Part shown: positions 16,804 to 25,577 of the stretch, piece by piece | Position numbering within the stretch: the first letter of the stretch is position 1 | Layout of the letters: every line of letters starts with the position of its first letter | NCBI RefSeq assembly: GCF_007988805.1 | Contig: NZ_BJUV01000017.1 | Span: 1-64,000 of the forward strand | Source of the DNA: Frigoribacterium faeni | GTDB taxonomy: Bacteria > Actinomycetota > Actinomycetes > Actinomycetales > Microbacteriaceae | Reading direction: 5' to 3' | Length of the DNA stretch: 64,000 nucleotides | Program-made: the position numbers and the translations under genes | The notes under the pieces: model-generated | What the model was told of the DNA's origin: nothing | The model's input: the letters and a program-made list of their open reading frames with translations, nothing else | The model's database searches: none

Positions 16804-18027
16804 CTACGGGACCAGACCCGAGAGGGCCGGCTTGAAGCCGAGGCGCACGTTCTCGCAGCAGCCGGGGCGGCAGACGTCGTACCAGGGGCCGAGGTCGGTG
16901 ACGTGGGGGCGGTCCTCCGCCGGGACGCCGTCGCGACGTTCGAGCACGAGATCGACGAGGCCGGTCACGTAGTTCGGGTCGATGCCGGGGGTGGGAGTCC
17001 GGACGGCCCAGAAGCCGTTCTTCTCGCTCGTCTCGAGGGCCTCGTTGTCGAGGTCCCACATGACCTCCATGTGGTCGCTGACGAAGCCGAGCGGCACGAT
17101 GACCACCGCACGGGTCGGCCCGCCGGCGAGGTCGTCGATCGCGTCGTTGATGTCGGGCTCGAGCCACGGCATCGAGGGGGGCCCGCTGCGGGACTGGTAG
17201 ACGAGCTGCCAGGGGACGGTGCTCCCGCCGCCTTCGGGGATCTCGAGGTCGAGGGCGGCCTCGGCGGCGGCCATGACGACCTCGGCGACCGCCTTGTGCT
17301 GCGCGGCGTAGGCGCCGTCGGCGTCGAAGCCGCGCGACTGCGGGCCGCTCTTGGCCGCGTCGGTCGAGGGGATGGAGTGCGTCGCGAAGAGCACCTGGAT
17401 CTCGCTCGAGAGGTCGAGGTCGTCGAGTTCGGCCCGGGCCTTGAGCAGCGCGTCGCGCACGCCGTCGATGAACGGCTGCACGAAGCCGGGGTGGTCGAAG
17501 AACTGACGCACCTTGTCGATCTGGATCTTGTCGGCCAGCCCCGTGTCGTCGAGCGCCATCGCGAAGTCCTCGCGGTACTGCCGGCACGAGCTGTACGACG
17601 AGTAGGCGCTCGTCGCGACGGCGATGAGCTTGGTGAACCCGCGCTGGTCGGCCTCGCGGACGGCGTCGGCCATGTAGGGATCCCAGTTGCGGTTGCCCCA
17701 GATCACGGGCAGGTCGATGCCGCGGCGCTGCAGCTCCGCCTCGAGCGCGGCCTTGAGCTCGCGGTTGTGCTCGTTGATCGGGCTCACGCCGCCGAAGTGC
17801 CGGTAGTGCGTCGCCACCTCTTCGAGTCGCTCTTCGGGGATGCCCCGCCCGCGCGTCACGTTGCGCAGGAACGGGATGACGTCGTCCTGGCCTTCGGGTC
17901 CGCCGAAGCCGGCGAGCAGGATGGCGTCGTAGTCGGTCGGCTCGCTCACGTGCTCCGGGCCGCGCTCGGCGGCCGGGGTGGCGTTGCGGACGAGCTCGCC
18001 GTTGGTGATTCCGCTGGTGTCGGTCAC
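16804..18027 (-). CDS. cpfC: Coproporphyrin III ferrochelatase
   Basis: 407 residues from a GTG overlapping the chdC stop. It inserts Fe2+ into coproporphyrin III in the Gram-positive (coproporphyrin-dependent) heme route. Family features: AILLAGFGGPEGQDDVIPFL, RHFGGVSPINEHN, the segment SAYSSYSSCRQYRED around the metal-entry loop, LFATHSIPSTDA with the catalytic His, and VIVPLGFVSDHMEVMWDLD with the conserved Glu. A middle Cys (SSC) and the C-terminal VCRPGCCEN cluster match the [2Fe-2S] ligands of actinobacterial ferrochelatases. The partners chdC and cgoX are in the same cluster, which supports coproporphyrin rather than protoporphyrin as substrate. Confidence 0.95.
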   Translation of the reverse strand: MTDTSGITNGELVRNATPAAERGPEHVSEPTDYDAILLAGFGGPEGQDDVIPFLRNVTRGRGIPEERLEEVATHYRHFGGVSPINEHNRELKAALEAELQRRGIDLPVIWGNRNWDPYMADAVREADQRGFTKLIAVATSAYSSYSSCRQYREDFAMALDDTGLADKIQIDKVRQFFDHPGFVQPFIDGVRDALLKARAELDDLDLSSEIQVLFATHSIPSTDAAKSGPQSRGFDADGAYAAQHKAVAEVVMAAAEAALDLEIPEGGGSTVPWQLVYQSRSGPPSMPWLEPDINDAIDDLAGGPTRAVVIVPLGFVSDHMEVMWDLDNEALETSEKNGFWAVRTPTPGIDPNYVTGLVDLVLERRDGVPAEDRPHVTDLGPWYDVCRPGCCENVRLGFKPALSGLVP

Positions 18028-18791
18028 GACAGAACCTCGATGATCTCGCTGGTGGTGATGCGGCGGCCCGTGAAGAACGGGATCTCCTCGCGGACGTGCC
18101 GACGGGCTTCGGTGTAGCGCAGGTCGCGCATGAGGTCGACGAGCTGCACGAGCTCGGGGGCCTCGAGTGCGAGGATCCACTCGTAGTCGCCGAGCGAGAA
18201 GCTCGCGACGGTGTTGGTGAGCACGGCGCGATGCTCGGACCCCTGCTTGCCGTGGTCGGCGAGCATCTGCCGACGCTCGGCCTCGGGCAGCAGGTACCAC
18301 TCGTAGCTGCGGACGAACGGGTACACCGTCAGCCACGCCTCCGGGTCTTTGCCGCGCATGAAGGCGGGGCTGTGATTGCGCGAGAACTCGGCCTCGCGGT
18401 GCATGCCCATGGCGTTCCAGGTCGGCAGGAGACCGCCGAGCACGTCGGTGCGGAGCAGCTGCCGGTAGGCGGACTGGACGGCCTCGGGCACCTCGCCGTG
18501 CAGCCAGATCATGATGTCGGCGTCGGCCCGCAACGCGCTGACGTCGTAGAAGCCGCGCACGACGACGCCTTCGCCGGCCAGGGACCCGACGACGGCGTCG
18601 AGCGCCTCGGCGTCGGTCTCGTCGGGCGAGAAGGGGTTCTTCGGGTCGCGACGGAGCACGGCCCAGAGGGTGTAGCCGAGACGCTCGGCGCCTTCGGGGG
18701 CCGAGGCGGCGGGCACCGCCTGGGCGGTCGGCGCGGCGGGTGATTCTGACGTCGGCAGGACGGGTGCTGGGCCGTCGGCGCGGGAACTCAT
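18024..18791 (-). CDS. chdC: Coproheme decarboxylase (HemQ)
   Basis: 255 residues from ATG 18791, preceded by GGGAGAG; an in-frame upstream ATG lacks a ribosome site. It uses peroxide to decarboxylate coproheme to heme b, the last step of the route. It belongs to the chlorite-dismutase-like family. The region YPFVRSYEWYLLPEAERRQM carries the catalytic Tyr in the actinobacterial context, and ADHGKQGSEHRAVLTNTVASF carries the heme-binding region. The first 45 residues are a low-complexity Ala/Pro/Ser extension not seen in Firmicutes HemQ. Overlap with cpfC couples the two final enzymes. Confidence 0.96.
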   Translation of the reverse strand: MSSRADGPAPVLPTSESPAAPTAQAVPAASAPEGAERLGYTLWAVLRRDPKNPFSPDETDAEALDAVVGSLAGEGVVVRGFYDVSALRADADIMIWLHGEVPEAVQSAYRQLLRTDVLGGLLPTWNAMGMHREAEFSRNHSPAFMRGKDPEAWLTVYPFVRSYEWYLLPEAERRQMLADHGKQGSEHRAVLTNTVASFSLGDYEWILALEAPELVQLVDLMRDLRYTEARRHVREEIPFFTGRRITTSEIIEVLS

Positions 18792-18879
18792 GCGACCATT
18801 CTCTCCCTCTCGCGGCTGGGAGCCCAACCAGGTACTTCCAGTTCGAGAGACCTGTGGAGAGCGCCCCGGCCGGGGAGGA

Positions 18880-19107
18880 TCAGCGCGATCGGACGGCGGC
18901 GACGAGGATGCCGCCGACGGTCAGCGCGACGACGCCGGCGCCGGCGAGCCACGGCCACTTGTCGCGCTCGTACGACGCCTTGGCGCGGTGTCCGGCGATG
19001 CCCAGCTGCTTGGGCACGTTCAGCTTGTCTTCGATCTCGTTCAGGGTGGCGGCCAGCTCGGCGCGCGTGCGGTCGATGTGACCCTGGATGTCGTTCGTGT
19101 CGCTCAC
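18880..19107 (-). CDS. DUF3618 small membrane protein
   Basis: 75 residues. The N-terminus SDTNDIQGHIDRTRAELAATLNEIEDKLN is the DUF3618 helix pattern; one transmembrane helix (WPWLAGAGVVALTVGGILVAAV) ends the protein, with a short basic tail. Together with the two membrane proteins upstream it forms a trio (YtxH-like, Holin-X-like, DUF3618) that is common in actinobacteria and usually linked to envelope stress. Here the trio lies inside the heme cluster, between cgoX and chdC. Function unknown. Confidence 0.85.
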   Translation of the reverse strand: MSDTNDIQGHIDRTRAELAATLNEIEDKLNVPKQLGIAGHRAKASYERDKWPWLAGAGVVALTVGGILVAAVRSR

Positions 19108-19142
19108 GGTGGCTCCGATCGGTGCGGGGAGAGGGGGACGGC

Positions 19143-19604
19143 TCAGGACTCGTCGAGGCGCGTGCGCGGGATCGTGCCGACGCCCTTGATCGCCCGGACG
19201 TCGCGCTTGAGGCTCGCCAGCGTCTTCTCGGGGACGACGGGGAGCCCGACCTTGATCTTCTTGTAGCCGACCCAGCCGAGGATGCCGGCGCCGATCAGCA
19301 GGGCGACGGCCACGATCAGGGCCGACAGCCAGCCCGGCAGCCAGATGGCGATGAGGAGCACGATCGCGGTCAGCAGCACGCCGAGGGCCGCGAACACGAG
19401 CACGAGGGCGCCGACCACGAAGCCCGCACCCAGACCGAAGGCCTTGAGCGTGCCGATGATCTCGCTCTTGAGCAGCGCGATCTCGCCCTTGACGAGGTCG
19501 GTGACCAGCGTCGGGACGTCGTGCAGCAGCGTGAACAGCGAACGCGAGCGGGTCCGTGAACCGGAGTCGTGTCGGATGCGGTCGCTGCGGGTGGAGTCGG
19601 TCAT
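19143..19604 (-). CDS. Phage-holin-like membrane protein (Actinobacterial Holin-X / DUF1469 type)
   Basis: 153 residues from ATG 19604, which overlaps the preceding stop by four bases. The N-terminal helix SLFTLLHDVPTLVTDLVKGEIALLKSE is typical of the family. Two long hydrophobic hairpin segments follow at about 59-85 and 88-118, then a basic tail (GYKKIKVGLPVVPEKTLASLKRD). Despite the name, the family occurs in bacterial chromosomes without phage genes, and nothing phage-like surrounds it here. It probably acts with its two small neighbours at the membrane. Confidence 0.83.
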   Translation of the reverse strand: MTDSTRSDRIRHDSGSRTRSRSLFTLLHDVPTLVTDLVKGEIALLKSEIIGTLKAFGLGAGFVVGALVLVFAALGVLLTAIVLLIAIWLPGWLSALIVAVALLIGAGILGWVGYKKIKVGLPVVPEKTLASLKRDVRAIKGVGTIPRTRLDES

Positions 19605-19873
19605 CGAGTCGTGCCGGTGCGGGTGGACTTCTTCTTGCCGCCCCCGAACGCCTTGACGACGACGAACTTCACGCCGTCGACCGCCGCGTCGACGGCATCG
19701 GCCGTCTTGGCTCCGGCGAAGTCCTCGGCCTTGACCACCTGGCGCTGGACGGCGCGGCTGTGCCAGAGCTTCGACGACTTCTCGGCGATCTGGTCGTAGC
19801 GGTCTCGTCCGGCCCGGGCACCCAGCACGAAGCCGAGGGCTGCACCGGCGACGAAGATCAGTTTGCCTCGCAT
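19601..19873 (-). CDS. YtxH-like small membrane-anchored protein
   Basis: 90 residues. The hydrophobic N-terminal segment KLIFVAGAALGFVLGARAGRDRYDQI is the pattern of YtxH-like proteins, with a Gly-rich helix followed by RAGR. The rest is a soluble, basic helical region (SKLWHSRAVQRQVVKAEDF) with a Lys-rich end. It is the first gene of the membrane trio and overlaps the next gene by four bases. No catalytic motif. Function unknown. Confidence 0.78.
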   Translation of the reverse strand: MRGKLIFVAGAALGFVLGARAGRDRYDQIAEKSSKLWHSRAVQRQVVKAEDFAGAKTADAVDAAVDGVKFVVVKAFGGGKKKSTRTGTTR

Positions 19874-19976
19874 GTCGCTCCATTCGTGGTCTGCGCGCAG
19901 GAGTCGCCCGCGCGCGACACCAATCTAGCCCGCGCGCGCCGCGAGTTGCCCGACCGCGAGGTCGTTCGCCCGCCGA

Positions 19977-21395
19977 TCACCTGATGGCGGGGACGGACCC
20001 CTCCGGCGCGAGGAGCGCCGCAGCGGTCGCGCGGGCCTGCGCGATGACGGCGGCCAGCCCCCGGCCGGCCACGGCACCGCCGATCCGGTGCACCCCGGCG
20101 AGGGGGATGACGGAGGCGGTGCACGCCTCCTCGGGGACGGGTGCGAGGGGTGCGTCCCAGGCGACGCGGGCCCAGCCGTCGACGGCCTCGGGGTCGATGC
20201 GCACTCCGAGCAGCACGCTCGCGTCGGCGACCGCCACGGCCCGCAGCTCGGCGTCGGGCGTCGTCCGCTCGACCACGGGCGAGTCGTAGCTCAGCCGGAG
20301 CACGTGCCGCCCGCCGGCGAGCTCGGCGAGCCAGGGCCATTTGACCGTCGCGTGGGTGACCGCCTTGGCGCGCACGTCGAGCGCACCCGGCGCGACGAGC
20401 ACCCCGGTGCCGCGCGGCCCGGCGTCGAGCGCCGGTTCGCGGACCACCAGCGTCACGAGCGTGATGAGACCCTCGGCCGAGGAGGCGCGACCCGCCAGAG
20501 CGCGCCCCGCACCGTCGCCGACGGCCAGCACCACCGCATCGGCCACGATCCGTTCGCCGTCGACGGTCACGGAGGCGCCGTCGAGGGCGGTGACGTCGGC
20601 CCCGAGTCGGATCTCGACGCCGAGCCGGTCGAGGTCGGCCACGAGGGCGTCGACGAGCCGCGCGTTGCCGCCGCGCAACCCGGCGACCGCCGAGCCGGCC
20701 GGGGCCAGGGCGCGCAGGCTCAGGACGGCCGCGGCCAGCGAGCCCTCGCGCAGGAGGGCGGTGCGCAGCCCGGGCGACACGCGGTCGAGCGGGAGGTCGT
20801 CCGGGTGCCGGGAGTGCACGCCACCGACGATCGGCGTGACGAGGCGGTCGAGCACGGCGTCGCCCATCCGGGCGCGGACGAAGGGCCCGACCGCGACCTC
20901 GTCGGCGCCGACCTCGGGCGGCTGCCGGTCGAGGCGCGCGGCCTCGGCGGCGGCGTCCGGTCCGATCACCCGGACGACGTCGGGGGCCGAGAGGTCGCCG
21001 GGGATGCCGAGCAGCCCGGTGCGGGGCAGCGGGAACGCCTCGCCGTCGGCCTGGTGCACCCAGGCGCCGCGCCCGTCGGGCAGCACGATGTCGTCGGCCA
21101 GGCCGAGCTCGTCGAGGTACGCGGCGACCGTCCCGCCTCGGGTCGCGAAGCTCTCGGCCCCCGAGTCGAGGTCGATGCCCGCGACGGTGTGCCGGCCGAC
21201 CTCGCCGCCGAGCCGGTCGGCGGCCTCGAGGAGCAGCACGCGGGAGCCGCCGCGGGCGAGCTCCCGGGCCGCGACGAGACCGGCGACGCCTCCCCCGACC
21301 ACCACGGCGTGCAACCCCGCCGCGGCGCGCGACCCGCCCGCGCCGTCACCGGCCGGACCGTCGCCGGTCGAGGTGGCGCGCATCGGGTCGGTCAC
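19977..21395 (-). CDS. cgoX: Coproporphyrinogen III oxidase (protoporphyrinogen oxidase family, HemY/CgoX)
   Basis: 472 residues from GTG 21395. FAD-dependent oxidation of coproporphyrinogen III to coproporphyrin III. The dinucleotide-binding motif VVVGGGVAGLVAARELARGG and the following EAADRLGGEVGRHTVAGIDLDSGAESFA are diagnostic of the amine-oxidase-like PPOX family; the C-terminal VHRIGGAVAGRGLAAVIAQARATA is the second FAD-contact motif. Because cpfC and chdC are present and no late protoporphyrin genes are seen, the coproporphyrinogen substrate is inferred. It starts 15 bases after hemE. A motif copy (GAGGAGGCGCGA at 20479) lies inside the coding region in a poorly conserved segment. Confidence 0.94.
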   Translation of the reverse strand: MTDPMRATSTGDGPAGDGAGGSRAAAGLHAVVVGGGVAGLVAARELARGGSRVLLLEAADRLGGEVGRHTVAGIDLDSGAESFATRGGTVAAYLDELGLADDIVLPDGRGAWVHQADGEAFPLPRTGLLGIPGDLSAPDVVRVIGPDAAAEAARLDRQPPEVGADEVAVGPFVRARMGDAVLDRLVTPIVGGVHSRHPDDLPLDRVSPGLRTALLREGSLAAAVLSLRALAPAGSAVAGLRGGNARLVDALVADLDRLGVEIRLGADVTALDGASVTVDGERIVADAVVLAVGDGAGRALAGRASSAEGLITLVTLVVREPALDAGPRGTGVLVAPGALDVRAKAVTHATVKWPWLAELAGGRHVLRLSYDSPVVERTTPDAELRAVAVADASVLLGVRIDPEAVDGWARVAWDAPLAPVPEEACTASVIPLAGVHRIGGAVAGRGLAAVIAQARATAAALLAPEGSVPAIR

Positions 21396-21410
21396 GGGGT
21401 GGGCCTCTCT

Positions 21411-22478
21411 CTAGAGCGTGTGGGCGAGCTCGACGATGCGGGTCAGCACGTCGGGGTCGGTGTCGGGGTTGACGCCGTGGCCGAGGTTCAGGACGTGAGC
21501 GGGGGCCGCGCGGCCCCGCTCGACGACGTCGCGGACGTGCGCCTCGAGCACGGGCCACGGGGCCTGCAGCAGTGCGGGGTCGATGTTGCCCTGCAGCGGC
21601 GTCGAGCCGCCGAGGCGACGGGACGCCTCGTCGAGCGGGATCCGCCAGTCGACGCCCATCGCGTCGGTGCCCACGTCGCGCATGGCGGTCAGCACCTCGC
21701 CGCTGCCGACGCCGAAGTGGATCCGCGGGACACCGAGGTCGGCCACGTGCGACAGCGCCCGGGCCGAGTGGCGGGCGACGTTCGCCGTGTAGTCGGCGAG
21801 CGACAGCGACCCGACCCACGAGTCGAACAGCTGCGCGGCGCTGGCGCCGGCGAGCACCTGCGCGCGCAGGAAGGACCCCGTGACGTCCGCCGCCCAGGTG
21901 AGCAGCGCCTCCCACGTGTCGGGGTCGCTGTGCATCAGCGTGCGGGCGCGGATGTGGTCTTTGGACGGGCCGCCCTCGACCAGGTAGGCCGCCAGGGTGA
22001 ACGGGGCGCCGGCGAACCCGATCAGCGGCGTGCCGCCGAGCTGCGCGACCGTCTGGGCGACGCCCTCGGCGATGGGCGCCAGCGCGTCGGGGTCGAGGGG
22101 GCGGAGCGCCGCGACGTCGGCCGCCGTGCGGATCGGCGACTCGAGCACGGGCCCCCGGCCGGGCACGATGTCGACCGCCACGCCCGCGAGCTTGATGGGC
22201 ACGACGATGTCGCTGAAGAAGATGCCCGCGTCGACCCCGTGACGACGCACCGGCTGCAGCGTGATCTCGCTCGCGAGGTCGGGGGTGAGGCAGGCGTCGA
22301 GCATCTTCGTGCCGACGCGCAGCTCGCGGTACTCGGGCAGCGAGCGACCGGCCTGGCGCATGAACCACACGGGCAGCGTCTCGGGCCGGTCGCCGCGCAG
22401 CGCGCGCACCAGCGGCGCCTCGGTGGTCAGGCCGGTGGCGAGGGGGTGCTGCTCGGGCAGTCCGTGGGTCGAAGTCAC
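21411..22478 (-). CDS. hemE: Uroporphyrinogen decarboxylase
   Basis: 355 residues from GTG 22478; an upstream in-frame ATG (22550) would add 24 non-conserved residues. It removes four carboxyl groups from uroporphyrinogen III to give coproporphyrinogen III. Conserved features: PVWFMRQAGRSLPEYRELR at the N-terminus, GVDAGIFFSDIVVPIKLAGV, PLIGFAGAPFTLAAYLVEGG, and VNLGHGVNPDTDPD-like C-terminal wording (LNLGHGVNPDTDPDVL). It heads the minus-strand heme cluster and is followed closely by cgoX. Its promoter must lie in 22479-22607, where a motif copy occurs at 22595. Confidence 0.96.
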   Translation of the reverse strand: MTSTHGLPEQHPLATGLTTEAPLVRALRGDRPETLPVWFMRQAGRSLPEYRELRVGTKMLDACLTPDLASEITLQPVRRHGVDAGIFFSDIVVPIKLAGVAVDIVPGRGPVLESPIRTAADVAALRPLDPDALAPIAEGVAQTVAQLGGTPLIGFAGAPFTLAAYLVEGGPSKDHIRARTLMHSDPDTWEALLTWAADVTGSFLRAQVLAGASAAQLFDSWVGSLSLADYTANVARHSARALSHVADLGVPRIHFGVGSGEVLTAMRDVGTDAMGVDWRIPLDEASRRLGGSTPLQGNIDPALLQAPWPVLEAHVRDVVERGRAAPAHVLNLGHGVNPDTDPDVLTRIVELAHTL

Positions 22479-22594
22479 GTGCTCGATTCTCCCATCGACC
22501 GCTGGACGTCTGATCGAGGTGCCCCGACGGGGCCCCTTCGGCGCCGGCATCGCCCGCGCCGGGTCACCTCGACGACGCGACGAGCCCGGAGGCC

Positions 22595-22606
22595 GAGGAG
22601 GCGCGG
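22595..22606. repeat. Exact GAGGAGGCGCGG motif copy touching a stop codon
   Basis: A single exact copy, one base downstream of the stop codon (22608-22610) of the MDR reductase gene. There is no inverted partner nearby, so it does not form a terminator hairpin by itself. Confidence 0.75.
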
Positions 22607-22607
22607 G

Positions 22608-23615
22608 TCAGCCGACCTCGACGACCATCTTCCCGACGTTGTCGCCGCGCATCAGCCCGGTGAACGCGTCGAACGCCGAGTCGATGCCCTCGACGACGGT
22701 CTCGTCGTGGACGACGTCGCCGTTCGCGAGCCAGGGGCCCATCTCGGCGGCGAACGCGGGCGCGATGTGGCGGTAGTCGCCGAGCGTGAAGCCCTTCATC
22801 GTCAGACCGCGCGTGACCATGTTCGTCATGCCGGTGATGCCGACGGGGGCGCCGGTCGAGTTGTAGTTCGCGATCGACCCGCAGAGAGCGGCCCGTCCGC
22901 CGTCGCGGAACGACGCGAGCGCCGCCGACAGGTGGTCGCCGCCGACGTTGTCGAAGTAGAGGTCGATGCCCTCGGGAGCGGCCTCGGCGAGCAGCTCGGC
23001 GACGTCGCCGTCCTTGTAGTTGAACGCCGCGTCGAAGCCGTACTTCGACGTGAGCAGCTCGACCTTCTCGGCGGAGCCGGCACTGCCGATGACGCGCGAG
23101 GCGCCCTTCAGCCGGGCGATCTGCCCGACCATGGTGCCGACCGCGCCGGCCGCGCCCGAGACGAACACGACGTCGCCCTCGCGGATGCCGGCGATCTCGG
23201 TGAGGCCGACGTAGGCGGTGAGGCCGGTGAGGCCGAGCACGCCGAGGTAGGCGGACAGCGACACCCCCTCGACCGGTCGCACGGCACGGAAGGAGGCCGC
23301 GCCTCCCTGGGCCACGTCGCGCCAGCCGAGGTCGTGCTGCACGACCGTCCCGACCGGCAGGTCGTCCGACCGTGACTCGACCACGCGGCCGATGGCCCCG
23401 CCGGTCATCGCCTCGTCGAGGGCGAACGGGGGGACGTACGACTTGACGTCGTTCATCCGACCGCGCATGTAGGGGTCGACCGACAGGAACTCGTTCTGCA
23501 CCCGGACGTCGCCGTCGGTCAGGTCGGGGAGCTCCACCTCGACGCGCCGGACGTCGTCGGGGGTGGGCTCGCCCTGGGGGCGGGCGGCGAGCTGCCACTG
23601 GGTGCTGATGGTCAT
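22608..23615 (-). CDS. NADP-dependent MDR oxidoreductase (CurA/prostaglandin reductase type)
   Basis: 335 residues from ATG 23615, preceded by AGGAGAATC. Zinc-free medium-chain reductase: VQNEFLSVDPYMRGRMNDVKS at the N-terminus, GLTGLTAYVGLTEIAGIREGD, nucleotide-binding VSGAAGAVGTMVGQIARLKG, and FDNVGGDHLSAALASFRDGG. The DPYMRGRM motif identifies the branch of curcumin, prostaglandin and alkenal double-bond reductases. It points the same way as the heme genes but is separated from hemE by 129 bases. A palindrome at 23661-23679 in its upstream region suggests its own regulator. It is probably a detoxifying enone reductase; no heme role is implied. Confidence 0.88.
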   Translation of the reverse strand: MTISTQWQLAARPQGEPTPDDVRRVEVELPDLTDGDVRVQNEFLSVDPYMRGRMNDVKSYVPPFALDEAMTGGAIGRVVESRSDDLPVGTVVQHDLGWRDVAQGGAASFRAVRPVEGVSLSAYLGVLGLTGLTAYVGLTEIAGIREGDVVFVSGAAGAVGTMVGQIARLKGASRVIGSAGSAEKVELLTSKYGFDAAFNYKDGDVAELLAEAAPEGIDLYFDNVGGDHLSAALASFRDGGRAALCGSIANYNSTGAPVGITGMTNMVTRGLTMKGFTLGDYRHIAPAFAAEMGPWLANGDVVHDETVVEGIDSAFDAFTGLMRGDNVGKMVVEVG

Positions 23616-23660
23616 GATTCTCCTGTCATCGGGCCGACCGTCGTGGTCGACGAGGGGCTC

Positions 23661-23679
23661 GTGTTGCAAGACGCAACAC
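23661..23679. promoter_or_regulatory. 7-bp inverted repeat (operator candidate) upstream of the MDR reductase
   Basis: GTGTTGC (23661-23667) and GCAACAC (23673-23679) are perfect inverted repeats with a 5-base spacer. The site lies 46-64 bases upstream of the reductase start, in the divergent region shared with hemA. Spacing fits a TetR-, MarR- or HxlR-type repressor site; no such regulator is encoded next to it. Confidence 0.5.
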
Positions 23680-23776
23680 CACGCGAACATTCCCGTGGTC
23701 GAGTCTCGACCCGATCGTCGTCTCGACGTCGAGCCATCACCCAGCCGGATCGCGCGTCGAGCGTTACCATTGACTG

Positions 23777-25048
23777 GTGCTCATCTGCCTGACGGCGTCC
23801 CATCGGAACGCCAGCTTCGACCTCCTCGAGAAGTTGAGCATCGGCGCACCCTCCGCGGTCAGCACCCTCGTCGACGGAAGCGACTTCGTCAACGGCGCCG
23901 TCGTCCTCGCGACCTGCAACCGGTTCGAGGCCTACCTCGACGTCGACGAGCCCCTCACCGCCGGCAGCGCCGTCGCGGTCGAGGCCACCATCGTCACGAT
24001 GAGCGACGCCAGCGACGTCGCCGCCGACAGTCTCCGCGACAGCGTCCGCGTCATCACGGGCGACGAGGTCGTCGAGCACCTCTTCGCCGTCAGCGCCGGT
24101 CTCGAGTCCGTGGTCGTCGGCGAAGACGAGATCTCCGGTCAGGTCCGCCGCGCGCTCGAGCGGGCTCGCGAGGTCGGCACGACCTCCTCTGACCTCGAGC
24201 GCCTCTTCCAGAAGGCCTCGCACACCTCGCGCGGCGTCAAGAACCGCACGAACGTCGGAGGCGCGGGTCGCTCGCTCGTGCGTCTCGCCCTCGACCTCGC
24301 GGCCTCGCGGGTCACCGACTGGTCCGAGGCCCGCGTCCTCATCGTCGGCACCGGCCAGTACGCCGCGACGACGGTCACCGCCCTGCGCGACCGCGGCGCC
24401 GACCAGCTGGCCGTGTACTCGTCGTCGGGACGCGCCTCCTGGTTCGGGCTCAAGCACGACGCCACCCCGTACGACGACCTCGCCGCCGCGATCGCGTGGA
24501 GCGACGTGCTCATCACCTGCACCTCGACGACCGAGCCGGTCGTCACCCCCGACGTCGTCGCCCCCGGGGCCCGCAGGCTCGTCATCGACCTGGGTCTCCC
24601 CCGCAACGTCGACCCGCTCGTGACAGAGGTCGAGGGCGTCGAGCTGCTCGACCTCGAGACGATCAGCCTGCACGCGCCCCTCGCCGAGCTCACCGCCGCC
24701 GACGACGCCCGCGCGCTGGTCTCGACCGCCGCAGCGGAGTTCCAGGCGGTCGCCGCCGAGCAGTCGCTCACCCCCGCCGTCGTCGCGCTGCGCAAGCACG
24801 TCTTCGATCTGCTCGACGCAGAGATCGAGCGGGCCCGCACCCGCGGCGACTCGTCCGAACGGACTGAGGCCGCCCTGCGGCACCTGGCGGGCGTGCTGCT
24901 GCACACCCCGTCGGTCCGAGCCCGCGAGCTCGCCCGCGAGGGCCGCGGGGAGGAGTTCCGCGACGGACTCGAGGCGCTGTTCGGTCTGACCGCGACCCGG
25001 GGCGCCGCCTCCGCCGCCCCGCTGCACGCCGTCGGCGACGCCGGCTGA
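23777..25048 (+). CDS. hemA: Glutamyl-tRNA reductase
   Basis: 423 residues. First committed step of the C5 heme route: NADPH-dependent reduction of glutamyl-tRNA to glutamate-1-semialdehyde. The catalytic Cys is about residue 46 in [11 protein letters not shown]. The family segments [43 protein letters not shown] and the NADPH site [21 protein letters not shown] are present. The C-terminal dimerisation helices cover about 310-405. GTG 23777 lies seven bases behind the -10-like TACCAT (23765-23770) with no ribosome site, so it is probably leaderless. It is divergent from the rest of the heme cluster, with the MDR reductase gene in between. Confidence 0.96.
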   Translation: MLICLTASHRNASFDLLEKLSIGAPSAVSTLVDGSDFVNGAVVLATCNRFEAYLDVDEPLTAGSAVAVEATIVTMSDASDVAADSLRDSVRVITGDEVVEHLFAVSAGLESVVVGEDEISGQVRRALERAREVGTTSSDLERLFQKASHTSRGVKNRTNVGGAGRSLVRLALDLAASRVTDWSEARVLIVGTGQYAATTVTALRDRGADQLAVYSSSGRASWFGLKHDATPYDDLAAAIAWSDVLITCTSTTEPVVTPDVVAPGARRLVIDLGLPRNVDPLVTEVEGVELLDLETISLHAPLAELTAADDARALVSTAAAEFQAVAAEQSLTPAVVALRKHVFDLLDAEIERARTRGDSSERTEAALRHLAGVLLHTPSVRARELAREGRGEEFRDGLEALFGLTATRGAASAAPLHAVGDAG

Positions 25049-25106
25049 CCCACCCCACCTGACGCCCGACCGCTCGGGCGTCCGACCCGGCTGCGAGGAT
25101 GTCGGG

Positions 25107-25514
25107 ATGCAACCGATCGTCGTCAGCGCCCTCGCGCTGATCCGTGACCGCCGCCTCCTGATGGTCACCGCGCGCGAGCGCGACGTGCTCTACCTGCCGG
25201 GCGGCAAGCTCGAGCCGGGCGAGTCGCCCGTCGCCGCTCTGATCCGGGAGTCGCGCGAGGAGGTCGCCGTCCGACTCGACCCGGCGACCGTGGTGGAGCT
25301 GTTCACGGTCCGGACGCAGGCCCACGGCGAGCCCGACGGCCAGGAGGTGCACATGACGCTGTTCGCGGCCGAACCGGCCGACGACAGCCCCGAACCGCGG
25401 GCCTCCTCCGAGGTCGGCGAGCTGCACTGGGTCACCTCCGCCGACGCCGTGCGCTGCCCGCCGGCCGGAGTGGCGACTCTGCAGGGCCTCCGCGACCGCG
25501 GGCTGATCGACTGA
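25107..25514 (+). CDS. NUDIX hydrolase
   Basis: 135 residues. The NUDIX box reads GGKLEPGESPVAALIRESREEVAV; the metal-binding REXXEE core is intact, while the Gly usual after EE-V is replaced by Ala. NUDIX enzymes hydrolyse nucleoside diphosphates linked to another group; the substrate cannot be predicted here. The C-terminal part (VHMTLFAAEPADDSPEPRASSEVGELHWV) resembles MutT/ADP-ribose-type proteins. A -10-like GAGGAT ends six bases before the ATG. It is 58 bases behind hemA, in the same direction. Confidence 0.88.
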   Translation: MQPIVVSALALIRDRRLLMVTARERDVLYLPGGKLEPGESPVAALIRESREEVAVRLDPATVVELFTVRTQAHGEPDGQEVHMTLFAAEPADDSPEPRASSEVGELHWVTSADAVRCPPAGVATLQGLRDRGLID

Positions 25515-25577
25515 TCCGGGTCGATCCGGTTCGCGCACGACACGGACGCTTTCTGCGCATCGTGCAAAAGTGAAGAC

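Noticed and set aside
19143-19604. Prophage remnant suggested by the holin-like name.
   Set aside because: The family is a normal chromosomal actinobacterial membrane protein and no phage genes are around it.
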